Assembly (NCBI RefSeq): GCF_047511655.1
Contig: NC_133400.1
Coordinates: 6,778,001-6,842,000, forward strand
DNA length: 64,000 nt
DNA from: Castor canadensis
Lineage: Eukaryota > Chordata > Mammalia > Rodentia > Castoridae
Direction of reading: 5' to 3'
The position numbers were made by a program, and so were the translations under genes. The notes under the pieces are model-generated. The model saw nothing but the letters and a program-made list of their open reading frames with translations. It ran no database searches and was not told the origin of the DNA. This document shows, piece after piece, positions 23,401 to 34,600 of the stretch (positions are counted from its first letter, which is position 1; every line of letters starts with the position of its first letter).

Positions 23401-23532
23401 GTCTTGGACTACAGTCCAGTGCTTGGCTCCTTTCTCATTGGGTCCTGTATTGTGTTTATGACATTTGTGGTGCTAAATCTGTTTATTTCTGTCATCCTTG
23501 TGGCCTTCAGTGAGGAACAAAAATATGATTAG
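23401..23532 (+). pseudogene. PKD1L2: PKD1L2 exon O (helix S6), terminal TAG
   Basis: The acceptor is cttcctgtcag and the donor gtgagc. The exon is 44 codons in phase 0. It encodes VLGSFLIGSCIVFMTF and VVLNLFISVILVAFSEEQ, the last channel helix. The final codon before the donor is TAG, where a sense codon is expected (CAG, by my recollection of the human protein), so translation would end before exon P. Confidence 0.88.
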
Positions 23533-23604
23533 GTGAGCTCCTTTGGCCTATTTATCATGTCATTGACCTTAAGCGATGTTAGATTTAGGGGAACTTGAGA
23601 GACC

Positions 23605-23725
23605 ATTGTAGCTCAAAGCTCTAATTTCACAGGAGGGAAACTGAGGCCTAATAGCAAATTACTTCATCAGGGTCACAAGCAAGGGGCAGAGCAGGAGTCA
23701 GAACCAGGCATCTTGATTCCTGGCT
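23605..23725 (-). repeat. MIR element
   Basis: It reads caggagggaaactgaggcct, atcagggtcacaagcaaggg. Confidence 0.75.
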
Positions 23726-24124
23726 TAGGACTGTTCACTACCCCAGTGATTCATTGCTAACTGCACAATGATTCACTTGCAGCCTTTTGGAGACTACAAC
23801 TGCCTGTTCTGAGTCCAACACAAACAGAACCTCTGGGGAATTACCACATGCTGGTATTTTTGAAATCTCCCTGGGTGATGTTAATGTGTTGCCAAAATCA
23901 AGAATCTGCACCATACTCAGAAACTTTAACCTCACAAAGTGGCTTGGGAGGGATGAACTGGGGCCTTGAGGTCAACTTTCTACCATGAAGACTGTTGGTT
24001 GCCTGTCCCCTGTAGACTCTAGATTATTACCCACCCTCACCATCACTTACAGAACGCTTTCTTCACAACAGACTTTGTGCAGAAGACCCTGTACAGTCAA
24101 TTTTATTTAATTCTCAAAATAAAG

Positions 24125-24535
24125 TGCCCGGAGCCGGTAGTTCATGCCAGGAATCCTAGCTACTCAGGAGGCAGAGATCAGGAGGATCACAGTTCAAAGC
24201 CAGCCTGGGAAAATAGTTTATGAGACCCTATCTCAAAAAAAAAAAAATCACAAAAAAGGGCTGGTGGAATGGTTCAAGGTATAGACCCTAAATTCAAACT
24301 CCAGTACTGAAAAAAAAAAGAATCTTGATGAAGGGCTGGGGCACAGTTTAAGAGGTAGAGTGCTTTCTTTTCATTCCCCAGAATTTCCTCCCATGTCAGG
24401 CTAGGCCAGGAGGTAAACAGAGAAAGCAGAAGTAATAATAAGAGCTGGCAGTGTGGCTCAAATGGTACAGTGCCAGCCTAGCAAGTGTGAGGCCCTGAGT
24501 TCAAATCCAAGTATAGCAAAAAAGAAAAAAAAGAA
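24125..24535 (+). repeat. Dimeric SINE and ID-like SINEs
   Basis: A dimer spans 24125-24325 (aatcctagctactcaggagg). A partial ID-like copy is at 24335-24370, and another spans 24440-24535 (ctagcaagtgtgaggccctg). They lie in the last PKD1L2 intron. Confidence 0.8.
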
Positions 24536-24907
24536 GTAGCAATAACAAGACACAGAAGAAAGAGCCACTCTCAGAAGAGGGTCTGTATGATGCCAGTGCT
24601 GCTTAAATTCAGATTCAATACCCCAGCTTTCTCTGTCAAGTTTGGGATTTAAAATGCCACTAGAAAAACCCAGGCAGACTCAGCAGTGAGGAAGAAAGAG
24701 CCCACAGGGGACAAAGGAGAAAGTGTATACCCCTTCTTTGGGAAGAAAAGCCCCAGAAGGAGGCCATCCCAGCCCTAGAGCAACCTTAAAGATGAAATGA
24801 CTTTAGGCTGGGACCATGTAGTACAGTAAAACCATGGTTTCCCCTTAGAAAGCAAGTCCCTGTAGAAAATGGCTCAGATATGTTATTTGTTCCTTTCTCC
24901 CTTGCAG

Positions 24908-25072
24908 CTGTCGGAGGAAGAAGGAGAGATTGTGGATTTGCTCCTGATGAAGACACTCAGTTTCCTGGGTGTCAGATGTAAAAGAGAGAGGCCTCTGAGC
25001 AGTGGTGAGCAGCCCCAGTCACCCTCTAAGACTCTGTTCCCTCAGCAGGCACAAGCTTTGCCCAGGCTTTAA
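24908..25072 (+). CDS. PKD1L2: PKD1L2 last coding exon P
   Basis: The acceptor is ctcccttgcag. It enters in phase 0 with LSEEEGEIVDLLLMKTLSFL, a short cytoplasmic tail of 54 residues rich in Ser, Pro and Gln, and ends at TAA 25070-25072. The tail itself is open. AATAAA at 25279-25284 could serve as a polyadenylation signal, though it sits in an A-rich stretch. Confidence 0.85.
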   Translation: MSEEEGEIVDLLLMKTLSFLGVRCKRERPLSSGEQPQSPSKTLFPQQAQALPRL

Positions 25073-25409
25073 GCTGCTTATCTACCTGATGGTCTCCGTG
25101 TGGGGAAGGTCAGAGACCTAGGCCTGCACTTACCAGTGATTCTGTAGTCTCTCCAGAGCACTGGTTTTTGTGTCTATATAAGAGGTACTGAGCCCAGCAA
25201 GTAAGATAGTAAGAATATGTACTTACACAGAATCGCCACGACTGAGAGGCTGTTTATTCAAATGTACTTCCCTCTCAAAATAAAAAAAAATATATATAGT
25301 ATGGGAAAAATGTCTCTGTTAAGTAATTACTTCATCTTTTTGGTCTGTCAGGAGTTGTTCTCGAATGATTCTAGTTCAAGGCTATTGGGAGAAATGCTAA
25401 TGAGTGTCC

Positions 25410-25740
25410 CAGGGCTGTTGGAACAAAGTATGACAAGCTGGGTGGCTTAACACAACAGAAAGTTATTGTCTTACAGTTCTGGAAACCAAAAGTCTGAAGT
25501 CAAGGTGTTAGCAGAGCATGTTTGCCTCTGAAGCTCTAGGGAAGAATCTGTGCCTCTTCTAGCTTCTGGCGTTTCCAGGCAAGCCTCTTGGATGCCCCAC
25601 TCCCATCATATCACATGGTTTCTCCCTCTCTTCTCATCTACCCTACTCACCTGACGAATGACAACTGCCGGCAGCTCAACTTCCCAGAATGGTCACACTC
25701 AGACGTAGTGGGAGTTAGGACTCTGACCACTCTAGCTATT
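25410..25740 (+). repeat. Old interspersed repeat, family not assigned
   Basis: It has ctgggtggcttaacacaaca, tcttacagttctggaaacca, ccaaaagtctgaagtcaagg. It is the same family as 63185-63590. Confidence 0.55.
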
Positions 25741-26070
25741 TATTCATTTATTTAGGTGGTTCTGGGCTTTGAACTCAGGGACTTACTCTTGCTAGGCAAG
25801 CACTTTATCACTTAAGCCACTCTGCCAGCCTTGTTTTGTATGTTTGAGATAGGGTTTCACAAACCATTTGTCTGGGCTGGCTTTGAACCTTGATCCTCCT
25901 GATGTCTGCCTCCTAAATAGGTAGGATTATGGGCATGAGCCACTGGCACCCAGCAAATGGTTAGGTTTATTTATTTTTTTTTTTTTGGTGGTACTGGGGT
26001 TTGAACTCAGCCTCACGCTTGCTAGGCAGGTGCTCTACCTCTTGAGCCTCTCCACCAGCCACCTGGGTTC
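25740..26070 (-). repeat. Dimeric SINE plus ID-like SINE
   Basis: The dimer spans 25740-25960 (ggctttgaactcagggactt). The ID-like copy spans 25972-26065 (ggtggtactggggtttgaac). Confidence 0.85.
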
Positions 26071-27150
26071 TTTAACAGGAAACTGTCCTTGCCTTCAGTG
26101 TGCTCAGAGTGCACTGCAAAGTGTCCCAGGACATCTGCAGTTATTCCCAAACTTCTCTGGCCAAGGTACCAGGTACTGAAGCACTTCACACAGGCCTGGT
26201 GTTCCTTACACAATACTCCAGGACTTGTATCTGCCCCAGTGGTCTTCAACCTTGACTGTATGCTACAATCCCCACAATTCACCCCATTAGGCCACACTCT
26301 GGGCTGAGAGTCAGCTGCTCAGCTGGTTCCAAGGTGCAGCCAGACTGGATGAACACACTTGAAGTTCTGCAAACCACAAGTATGGAGAATAAAGGACTTC
26401 CAGCTGGGGTGAGCATGAGCGTACACTTCCCCTCCCCCACAGAGGGGATGAGCTTCTAGCATCCCTTCTAGGTCACCTTATCTTGTCCCTCCTTCTCACA
26501 CACCCATTGTGCAGATACTGCAGATTCCTTGCCCCAAATCCATCCCAGGCTTTTTCCGGACTTTGTTGGATAGTTCTCTACCCCTCCCCCACATGACTCA
26601 GGCAGTCACTTCAGGTAATCCCACTTTATTTTAGTAATGGTAATCCATTTCCCTTGACCGTGGTTTAGGATAGCCCCAACCAGTAAGAAATAAGTGGAGC
26701 TCTCTAAGGCAGAAGGCTCCTTGCTAATTAAAAAAAAAAAGACTCAGAGATGGGCACTTATGCTGCTGGACACTGACTGCTCTAAGATAGCTGGAACATT
26801 GGCAGCTATCTTGAGACCATGGGGAACAATCTGAAGATAGCAGAACAGAAAGATAAGAGGTCTTTAAACAACTGACTTAACCAACCCTAGAGATGAACTT
26901 CTAGCTGGATAAAACCTTAAAGATCTTATGACAGGTGAATCAAAATCCGGCCATACTATCCTGATAATCAAAACCTACAAACCCATGAGCCCAGAATCCT
27001 TTATAAAGAGCCACAGTAACATGCAGTATACACGGACCCTGGAGAAGTTTCATGTTCTGTCCAGTCAAAGGTCCCTCATCCAACACCCCTCTCCCCCCCA
27101 GTTAAGCACTCTACAACTGTGCTGTTCCTCAGACTGCTGTTCCTCAGACT
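26070..27150. other. Intergenic, no recognised feature
   Basis: Between the PKD1L2 stop and GCSH, this stretch has no convincing coding signal. A 16-base near-tandem duplication (gctgttcctcagact) sits at about 27120-27150. Confidence 0.5.
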
Positions 27151-27154
27151 TTCT

Positions 27155-27310
27155 TTTGTTTTATTTGTTTAAGGCAGGGTCTCACCGTGAACTCAGGCTG
27201 GCCTGGAACTGGCTATGTAGCCTGGGCTGGCCTTGAATGTGTGATCCTCCTGCCTCAGCCTCCCAAATGCTGGGATTACAGTTGTGTGTCACCATGCCTG
27301 GCTTCCTCAT
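27155..27310 (-). repeat. B1-like SINE
   Basis: It reads aggcagggtctcaccgtgaa, tgctgggattacagttgtgt. Confidence 0.85.
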
Positions 27311-28321
27311 CCATTCTATATGGCATCAGGTATGAAGATGAGCTATGTATCCAGAAACATCCATCAAATAACCCATAGTAGGATCTACGCACATTCCGTA
27401 ATAGACAGTTACAGAAATCTACCCAGATATATAGCATGCTTGTTTCAAACAGGAAAAGTTCTAATATCTGGAGAAGTTGTAAATTCTTCACCTCTCCTGT
27501 CTTTATCATCTACTCTCCACTTCTCTCTTGACTAAATATCAAACTTCTCCTTTAATCGTGCTAAAAAGAAAATACATTTGTTACCTCAAAGAGATGAGTG
27601 GGCCCCTCCTGAAATACCTGGAAGGAACGACCACCTGCAATTTTCAGGTGCTTGCAAATGTGCAGTGAGATTGTTACCAAAAAGTCAACCAAAAGTGTTG
27701 TCAGAAATTCAGCACAGCTATCTACCTCCACCTGTGAGAGAAGAATTCAGGCAAGACATGAAAACATAGTGAAAGTGAAGTCTACTAGGAAAAGAACACA
27801 CTTTCAAGAGACTGAAAGTGGGCCATCTCTAGAGTGAGCAATGACAATTATTTCTACTGTGGCAGCAGTTTTTACTGAGGTGGAAGAGGCTTAGAGCATT
27901 CTAGGAGGCTGAAATCACAGTTGAGGTCACAAGGCTAAGGTATGTCTATAGATTAGTAATGTTCCAACTACCGATGGGTCCACCTGACCCCTTAGAGTCT
28001 GGTCTTTGTTTTGTTAAGTAAAGATCTATTGTTTTAGGAACTGATGTTAAACCACTTTCAGGTGATGACTCAAAAGCATCTAATGATATCCAGGACCTTT
28101 GTGGGCTATTTTAATCCTAACAGAAGCATATCCCAATTGTTCATGGCTAACTGCGACCTAACAAGATGACCTTCCAAATGTAAGGTCATGGATGTTACAA
28201 AGACTGCAACAGTTGGAAAACAAAAAGGATTTTTAACTATATTCAGTGATTGTTACAAAAACAAAACAAACAAACAAAAAAGCACTCTACACTTGCTATT
28301 TTTTGGTGGAATAGCCTGTGA

Positions 28322-28760
28322 TGTAGCTTGAAAGGAAAGTGAAGCCAAAAAGAGAGACACACCAAGAAAGAATATGTGAACTTCACAAGCAGCAGATCTT
28401 TATTAGGGAGAGGAGACCTGAGAGGGACCCTGGGCCTTCACAGTAACACTCTGAGAGGGGCAAGAGCATGCCTTTCTTAGAGGCTGGGGACTTTAAACAT
28501 CCTGTGGGGGGAAAAGGAGGTTGGTGGGGGGATGGGCATTAGATAAGATGGTTGGGAAGGAGGATGGGGGGAGGTGATGGACATGAGCGGGAAAGTCATT
28601 GGGGTTGGGCAGCTATGTGTGTTGTTTTTCTCTGGCTCTCTTATCGGAGGTAGCCATGTTTGCGTTGTTTCAGTGTTTCTCGACATTCCAGCATAGCCTA
28701 TACATTGATATAGGATCTGGTCCTTTTCACCAAATGAGTTAGTAAAGCTGAGAATAAATT
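28322..28760 (-). mobile_element. Probable solo LTR
   Basis: Read on the minus strand, a polyadenylation signal in aataaagatctgctgcttgt is followed by U5-like sequence ending in ctttcaagctaca, consistent with an LTR ending in CA. The U3 edge is uncertain and no target duplication was identified. Confidence 0.4.
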
Positions 28761-28766
28761 TTTTTT

Positions 28767-29000
28767 GGGGGGGGGCAGGCACCTGTGGCTCACTTCTATT
28801 ATCCTAGCAACCTGGGAGACTGGGATTGGGAGGATCAAGTTTCGAGGCCCACCTGGACACATAGTTTGCAAGACCCCATCTCCAAAACAACCAGAGCAAA
28901 ATGTACTGGAGGTGTGGCTCAAGTGGCAGAATATCTGCTTTGCAAGTGTGAGGGTCTGAGTTCAAACCCCATCCCACCCCCCTCCAAAAAAAAAAATTAG
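28767..29000 (+). repeat. Dimeric SINE
   Basis: Both halves are complete: ggcacctgtggctcacttct, then gagttcaaaccccatccc and an A tail. Confidence 0.85.
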
Positions 29001-29279
29001 GACATGGGTTGCATTAAATGGAACTGGCTTGTGATAAAACAACATTACAAACAGAAACCTGATGTTATAAAAGTTAGCCAAGATCTGGGGTGAAGAGTGG
29101 GCCAGTGTGATCCCTTCAACATCCCAAACTGAGGCAACTAGACCAGCCTATAAGTTAAGTCCTAATGTTAGGTAACACTTAGTCATGAGTGATGGGGATA
29201 TGCAAAGGGAACTTTAAATGGATGATTCTTCAAGGTTGCTGAGAGAAAAACATTGTATTTAAACTTTCCACTCTTTTTG

Positions 29280-29360
29280 TTATTGTTTGTTTGATGGTAC
29301 CGGGGCTTGAACTCAGAGCTCCTAGGCAGGCACTCTACCGCTGGAGTCACATCACCATCA
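29280..29360 (-). repeat. ID-like SINE
   Basis: It reads ggtaccggggcttgaactca and gcactctaccgctggagtca. Confidence 0.75.
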
Positions 29361-29884
29361 AACTTTCCACTCTTAACAGAGGCAGTTAAGATCAGAATAG
29401 CCCACCGAGGTAAAGAGATTTCACAGATGTTTTCGAGTTTCCTGCCATGAGGTGGGGTAGCATTAGTTTCTGACACAATAGATCTTAACAAAACAAAGAT
29501 CCAGGCCTGTAAACCATAACCTAGGGGTCAAGTGGTCCCTAAAATAGTTTGTACATTATGAATCTGTAGACCTACCAGAGCCTTGTGACCTTGACTGTGA
29601 CTTCAGCCTCCTGGGCTCATCCTGGGGAGGGACTTAACTGCTCCTTCCACTTCAATAAAAACTTGTGCCAAGTAAAAAGAATTGTTGTTCTTGTTCTTAT
29701 TCTAGAGACACAGTCTATTGAAAGTGTATTCCTTTATAATAAGTTTTACTATCATTTTTACTGCATTTTTCACCTTGCCCAAATTCTTGAGGATGCAGAG
29801 ACTGTGGCAGATAGCTGTGCTAACTTTCCAGTAACACTACCACCGCGACCTTACAGCTCTGTCAGTGATAAAATGCCTTCCCTA

Positions 29885-30045
29885 CTCTTCTGGCCAAGTC
29901 ACTTAATTCTCTCAGCCTCTGTGCGTCCTTATCTATGGAATGAGAGTAATACCTGTCAGAAAGGGGGTATTTAGGCAGGATAAAAAAGACAATGTCTGCA
30001 CACTGCCAGGCACACAGCAGGTACTCAATAGATGGTGCTTGTTTA
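29885..30045 (+). repeat. MIR element
   Basis: It follows forward MIR order: aagtcacttaattctctcag, cctctgtgcgtccttatcta, gccaggcacacagcaggtac. Confidence 0.75.
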
Positions 30046-30589
30046 CTCAGGACAATGGAGCAGGACAGTCATTGCAAGGCTCTGCACAGTTTGCTGACAA
30101 TCCCAAGAGGACCAAGTGGAAACTTAAGTGCAACTACACAGCAGTCTGGAAAAGACGCCCTCCCCTGTGGTCCTGAAGTTTTCCACTTCGGTGTTTACTG
30201 ACTGGGTCCACTGCATCAAGTCTGTGTTGAAGGTCTTTCCCAGAACTTCATTTGTTTTCTGTATTCTTGGATCTGGACCATGACTTCGGCTTTTCTCGGA
30301 AGGCCACGGTTAGGGGGCTGGCTGATTAAGCAAGAATCTGTCCACACTGGGTCTCAACTCCCTGCCTTATGCACACTGCTGCATTAGTGACTGGCTCTGG
30401 TCCACTCTCCTCTCCTGACGCTGGGCAAGTCCTTTCTCTATAAGCTTCTTGATTCTGCCTGTCCCATTTGGGGTCTCTGGGCCTCTTGGGGGCTGTGAAG
30501 TAATAAAATGGGCTCCTGGACTGTTTTCAGTATTTGAGAAAGTAGAGGGCATGTGTGTGCACGATTTTGGCCAATGCCCCAACAACCAC

Positions 30590-31600
30590 CTTCGGTGGGA
30601 TGAATCCCGCTATGGGTGACCCTGGTCGAGCGGAGAAGGACGGGTCTGCACCCTTCAACCGAACGAGCGGTGCCTTGCCTTCCCCAGGACCTCAAGGCTC
30701 AATGGCACCGGAATGCGCCGGCCCAGGGAAGTCACCCTTGCCTGGAGCCTTTCTCGCAGTCACCGCGGGGGCGCAGCTCTGCCTGCACAGCGTCCGGACA
30801 GAGGGACCCCGGGGCTGCTGACTAAGCGTTTTCACGCCTGGAGCGAGGCCCCGCCCATCCCGGAGGCCCCGCCTCCAGTCCCGGCGGCCCAGCCTGGCTC
30901 CAGCCCGACACACAGTCCCCGCCCCTCGTCCACGGCCCCATCCGGGCCTCAGCTCTTCCACATATCCCCGCCCCTCTGGGGCGTCGCCCTATCCGAGGCC
31001 GCACCCAGCCGAGGAGGCCCCGCCCCCGAACGCTGCCCAATCAGGTCCCCCCATCCAGGGCTCCGTCCCAGCGCTTCGGTCCCGCCGGCACGCTCCGGCC
31101 CGGGCGCTCCGCCCCGCCTTGCCTCGCCCCGCCCTGCTTTCGCCACCCGGGTGGCGGAGGCGCGGCCCTGCGACCCTTCCTCCGAACCCCTGCGAACATG
31201 GCGCTGCGAATGGCGAGGAGCGTGGGGGCCGCGGCCTGCAGCCTGCGCACGGCCTTGGCCCCCGCCGCGCCCTGCCCGCCGCGGCTCTGGCGGCTGAGGG
31301 CGGGCGCAGTGCGGACGCTGCGCACGGGACCCGCTCTGCTCGCGGGTAAGCGCGCGGCACGTGGGCGGCCGGCACCTCCTCCCCTTGGCTCGCCGCGGGC
31401 TGAGCGGGACCGGAGCGCGCGAAGTCCGGCCCTCCGAAGCAGTCGCCAGAAGACACGAGCAGCCTTTGTGCCGGCGGTAGAAAGCGGGAAGCGGGAGGGG
31501 AGGGGAGGGGAGGTCGCTGGGCAGTGCTGGCCCGGCCCGGCCCCGCAGGTGCTGGAGAAGCCAGGCGGGCCCCGCGAGGTTCATTGTGCCCCGTGTTGAT
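30590..31600 (+). promoter_or_regulatory. GCSH: GCSH CpG-island promoter
   Basis: CpG density rises sharply from about 30590 and falls after about 31600. The island includes many ccgccc/gggcgg Sp1-type boxes (for example ccccgcccct near 30916 and 30968), and I see no TATA box at the expected distance from the ATG at 31198. It covers the presumed 5' UTR, exon 1 and the first 250 bases of intron 1. A TATA-less island promoter fits a housekeeping mitochondrial gene. The transcription start cannot be fixed by eye. Confidence 0.8.
31198..31345 (+). CDS. GCSH: GCSH exon 1 (start and presequence)
   Basis: The start is the ATG of gaacATGGCG at 31198, and the donor is gtaagc in phase 1. A second in-frame ATG is at codon 5; the first is chosen because it matches the usual MALR start. 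The encoded arginine-rich segment ([11 protein letters not shown]) ends the presequence. Confidence 0.95.
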
Positions 31601-34600
31601 CTCGCTCTTGTGCGCACTGGGACCCTAAATGAGAGGTCTTTTGTTTACGAATGCACCATTACTGAGAACTCCAGACACAGTTAATTAAGCAGGGCACTTC
31701 CTAAAACCAAAGCAGTGGGTCTGGATTGCTAATGGCTAAGACCAGCGTGTCGTTGAAGGCCTCTGTCCCCCCAGAACAGAAAGGTGCAATCTCTGGACCC
31801 ACCACGAAGACCTGCGAAAGCGCACCGAGTCGCCGATGTGGCCTGGGCTGAAGAGAGGCGGACTTACACGGACTTGAAATAACTGGGAGGCCTGGCCCTG
31901 GACTGTCGGCCGATTGTGCAGCAGTGGCACAATTGGCCCCAGAGGACCGTTTTCTTTATGCGCAAAGACTTGACACTAACTGCTGTTTGTAAGAACTCAG
32001 CCTTCTTATTTGGGGTGCAGAGCTCTGGATGGCTGTTGTCTTAAGGAATTCACTGGTTTTGGAAGCTGTTTGGAGCTGGAGTTCTTGATCATTTTATTCC
32101 AAAGTTTAAAGCTTTTCTCTTGCTAGTGTTCTCAGCTGTGTGTGACACGCCAGTGCATTCATTACTGATTTGAATACAGTGATTCATTACCGATTTGCAT
32201 TCTCTTTCTCAGCGAACTTCTCTTAAAGTCCATGCTTTTTTTGGTTGTTACTCAACGTTACTCTATCTAGCTGTTTGCATTCTCTAGTTACCTGGTTAAA
32301 TATTGCCTAAAATATCAATGTCCGTGATATGGTTAAGCGCCTAGGGTTTTTTCTTCGTTATTTTTAGTGGACACAAAATTGCACATATTTATGGGGTACA
32401 GTGCATCTAAGCTCTTAAAAGATCATAGACCCCACTTCCAAAAAACTATGTGATCTGGGCCTAGTGACTTTTCTGAATCTGTTTCCCTTGTTAGAAAGTG
32501 GAGAGAATACCTACTTCACAGACTTGCTGGGAGGATGAAAAGAAACAATGTAATTTTTGTACTTGCACCCTGCTGCATGCTAAGTACTGGGAAGATGTAT
32601 AGCATCAAATAAATAGTAAGAAAAGAAATATATCAAAATATATTTCATCTGGCTATTGAAAAGAAAATGTAAAGTTTTTATGAATTACAACTCCGATTTT
32701 CTGAGGCCAAAGCGTGCTTTTCAAGGTCCAGTAAAAAAGTAATTATTTATCTGTCCACTTTTTTTTCCTGTTGGGCAAGGGTTAAAGGAGAATTGCAGTA
32801 ATATTGGTAGTCTTTAGCCTAAGTAGCATACCTAGTAAAAAAATGTATGGACTTTGAATTCATCTGGACCTAGTACCAAGTTTAGTAATGTTGCTGTATT
32901 TGGGGTTGCTGATGATCTCCCAAGGTAATCTTTACAATTAGGCAAGGTGGCCAGGACAGCTGTCTCAGGGGGGGTCATACATTTATAATTGTTCAGCCCT
33001 TTCAAAAAGTTTCTTAGTTTTGAACTGCTCATAATTGGTAATGTAATCAGCGAGTTCTAGAGTTGGAAGAGAATGAAAGAATTAAGTGTTGTAGCCAAAT
33101 AACTATATATCATCTGTTTTGCCCAGAATCCATTTGCTTGGTAAACTTTTTCTTTTTTAGGGGGGGTAGTAGTTTTTGAACTCAGGGCCTATACCTTGAG
33201 CCACTCTACCAGCTCTTTTTTTGTGATGGGTTTTTTCCCAAGATAGGATCTCCCAAACTGTTTGCCTGGGTTGGCTTCAAACTGTGAGCCTCCTGATCTC
33301 TGCCTCCTGAGTAGCTAGGATTACAGGTTTGAACCACCAGCGCCCAGCTTTTTTTTTTTTTTTTTTCTGCAGTGCTGGAGATTGAACTCTTAAGCATGCT
33401 GGCTAAAAGCTTTACCACTGAGCCTGTGCCCTCTTCTTTAAACAACAGTAGCCAGTTTCTTCAAGGACAGGCTTAAATGATTAAAGAATTTTAAGAACTT
33501 AAGATACAATTGAGAGATCAGTTTCATCCCTTTATAACTAAGTCACAGTGAAGCCACCTTAAGTCAACACCTACCTAAAGAGACGTTTTTTCTTTTTTAA
33601 GGTTAAATTGTTCTTGAGAAGTAGTCTTGCCATGTTATGCAGGCTATCCTTGAACCCTAGAGCTCAAACCATCCTGCTTCAGCTTCCTAAATAGCTGGGA
33701 CTACAGGCACATGCCTTTCTCTCTCCTCCCTCCCTTCCTTCTCCCTTGTTCTTTCCTTCCTCCTCCTCTCCTCCATTCCAGCCCTTTTTAAAATTTTTAT
33801 TTTGACACAGGACCTCACTAAATTGCTGTGGTTGTCCTTAAACTTTTGATACTTCTGCCTCAGCCTCCTGAGTAGCTGGGATTAAATTATACTTAGTGTA
33901 TAAACTTAATGAAATATGTTCCAAATTTCTTTGTGTGATTTAGGCTGAGTAATGTTAAAGCAAATAAGCCAGTTTCCCAAAAATGCACAGTGTTCATATT
34001 AAGCCATCTTGCTTAAGTAATAACACTGTTTAGATGTGCTGTCCTTAATTTGGTCTTTGTTCTTTCTTGGGTGGTGTACTACTGAGAGACTGTGTCAGTA
34101 AGTCACGCACAAATCTTACTTTTTGACAGTAATGATGTGAAGAGACTTTTTAAAAAGTGATGCTACTGCTTTTCTAAAGTATTGCTCCTCTGTTTTAGTG
34201 CGTAAATTCACGGAGAAACACGAATGGATAACAACAGAAAATGGTATCGGAACAGTGGGAATCAGTAATTTTGCTCAGGTATTGGATTGTCTTGAAATAG
34301 TTGTGATTGTCTGCTCTCAAGTAATTTGGATTGTCTTTACCTTATAAAAACTGTTTACTCTGTGTTATCTTTTGGGACCTTTTAAAGGCCCCTAGAAGAA
34401 AATCAGGTGAAGCAACTAAAATGTCCTTTAGTGAAGGAGTATGTGGTGTTGTGAGAAGATATACTATGCTTGGCCTGGTAATGCATGCCTGGAATCCCAG
34501 CTGTTGGGAGGAGGAGGACAGAGAGTTTAAGGCTACACTGGGCTAAGTAATGAGTTATAGGCCAGCCTGGACTACATAGTAAGACACTGTCTCAGAACAA

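Larger units (their letters stand above)
747..25072 (+). pseudogene. PKD1L2: PKD1L2 3' part, 16 exons, disabled
   Basis: The gene belongs to the polycystin-1 family: large plasma-membrane proteins with lectin, GPS and PLAT domains, eleven membrane segments and a C-terminal polycystin channel fold. Sixteen consecutive exons with GT-AG borders and matching phases were traced, from the segment after PLAT (FTRVQRVSCC) to a TAA at 25070-25072. The 5' exons lie outside the window. Four lesions disable the frame: -1 near 12405-12428, -1 at 20696-20700, a 53-bp insertion with stop at 22794-22846, and TAG at 23530-23532. The first frameshift reaches TGA at 13601-13603, upstream of six exon junctions, so the transcript should undergo nonsense-mediated decay. 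PKD1L2 is identified by the family motifs and by GCSH downstream in the same orientation, as in human. A related PKD1-like paralogue is less likely because of the synteny. Confidence 0.85.

Noticed and set aside
30949-31617. A 222-codon minus-strand open frame opposite GCSH exon 1
   Set aside because: It is a composition shadow of the CpG island. The sequence is Arg/Gly/Pro/Ala noise, with no motif, and it overlaps a certain coding exon on the other strand.
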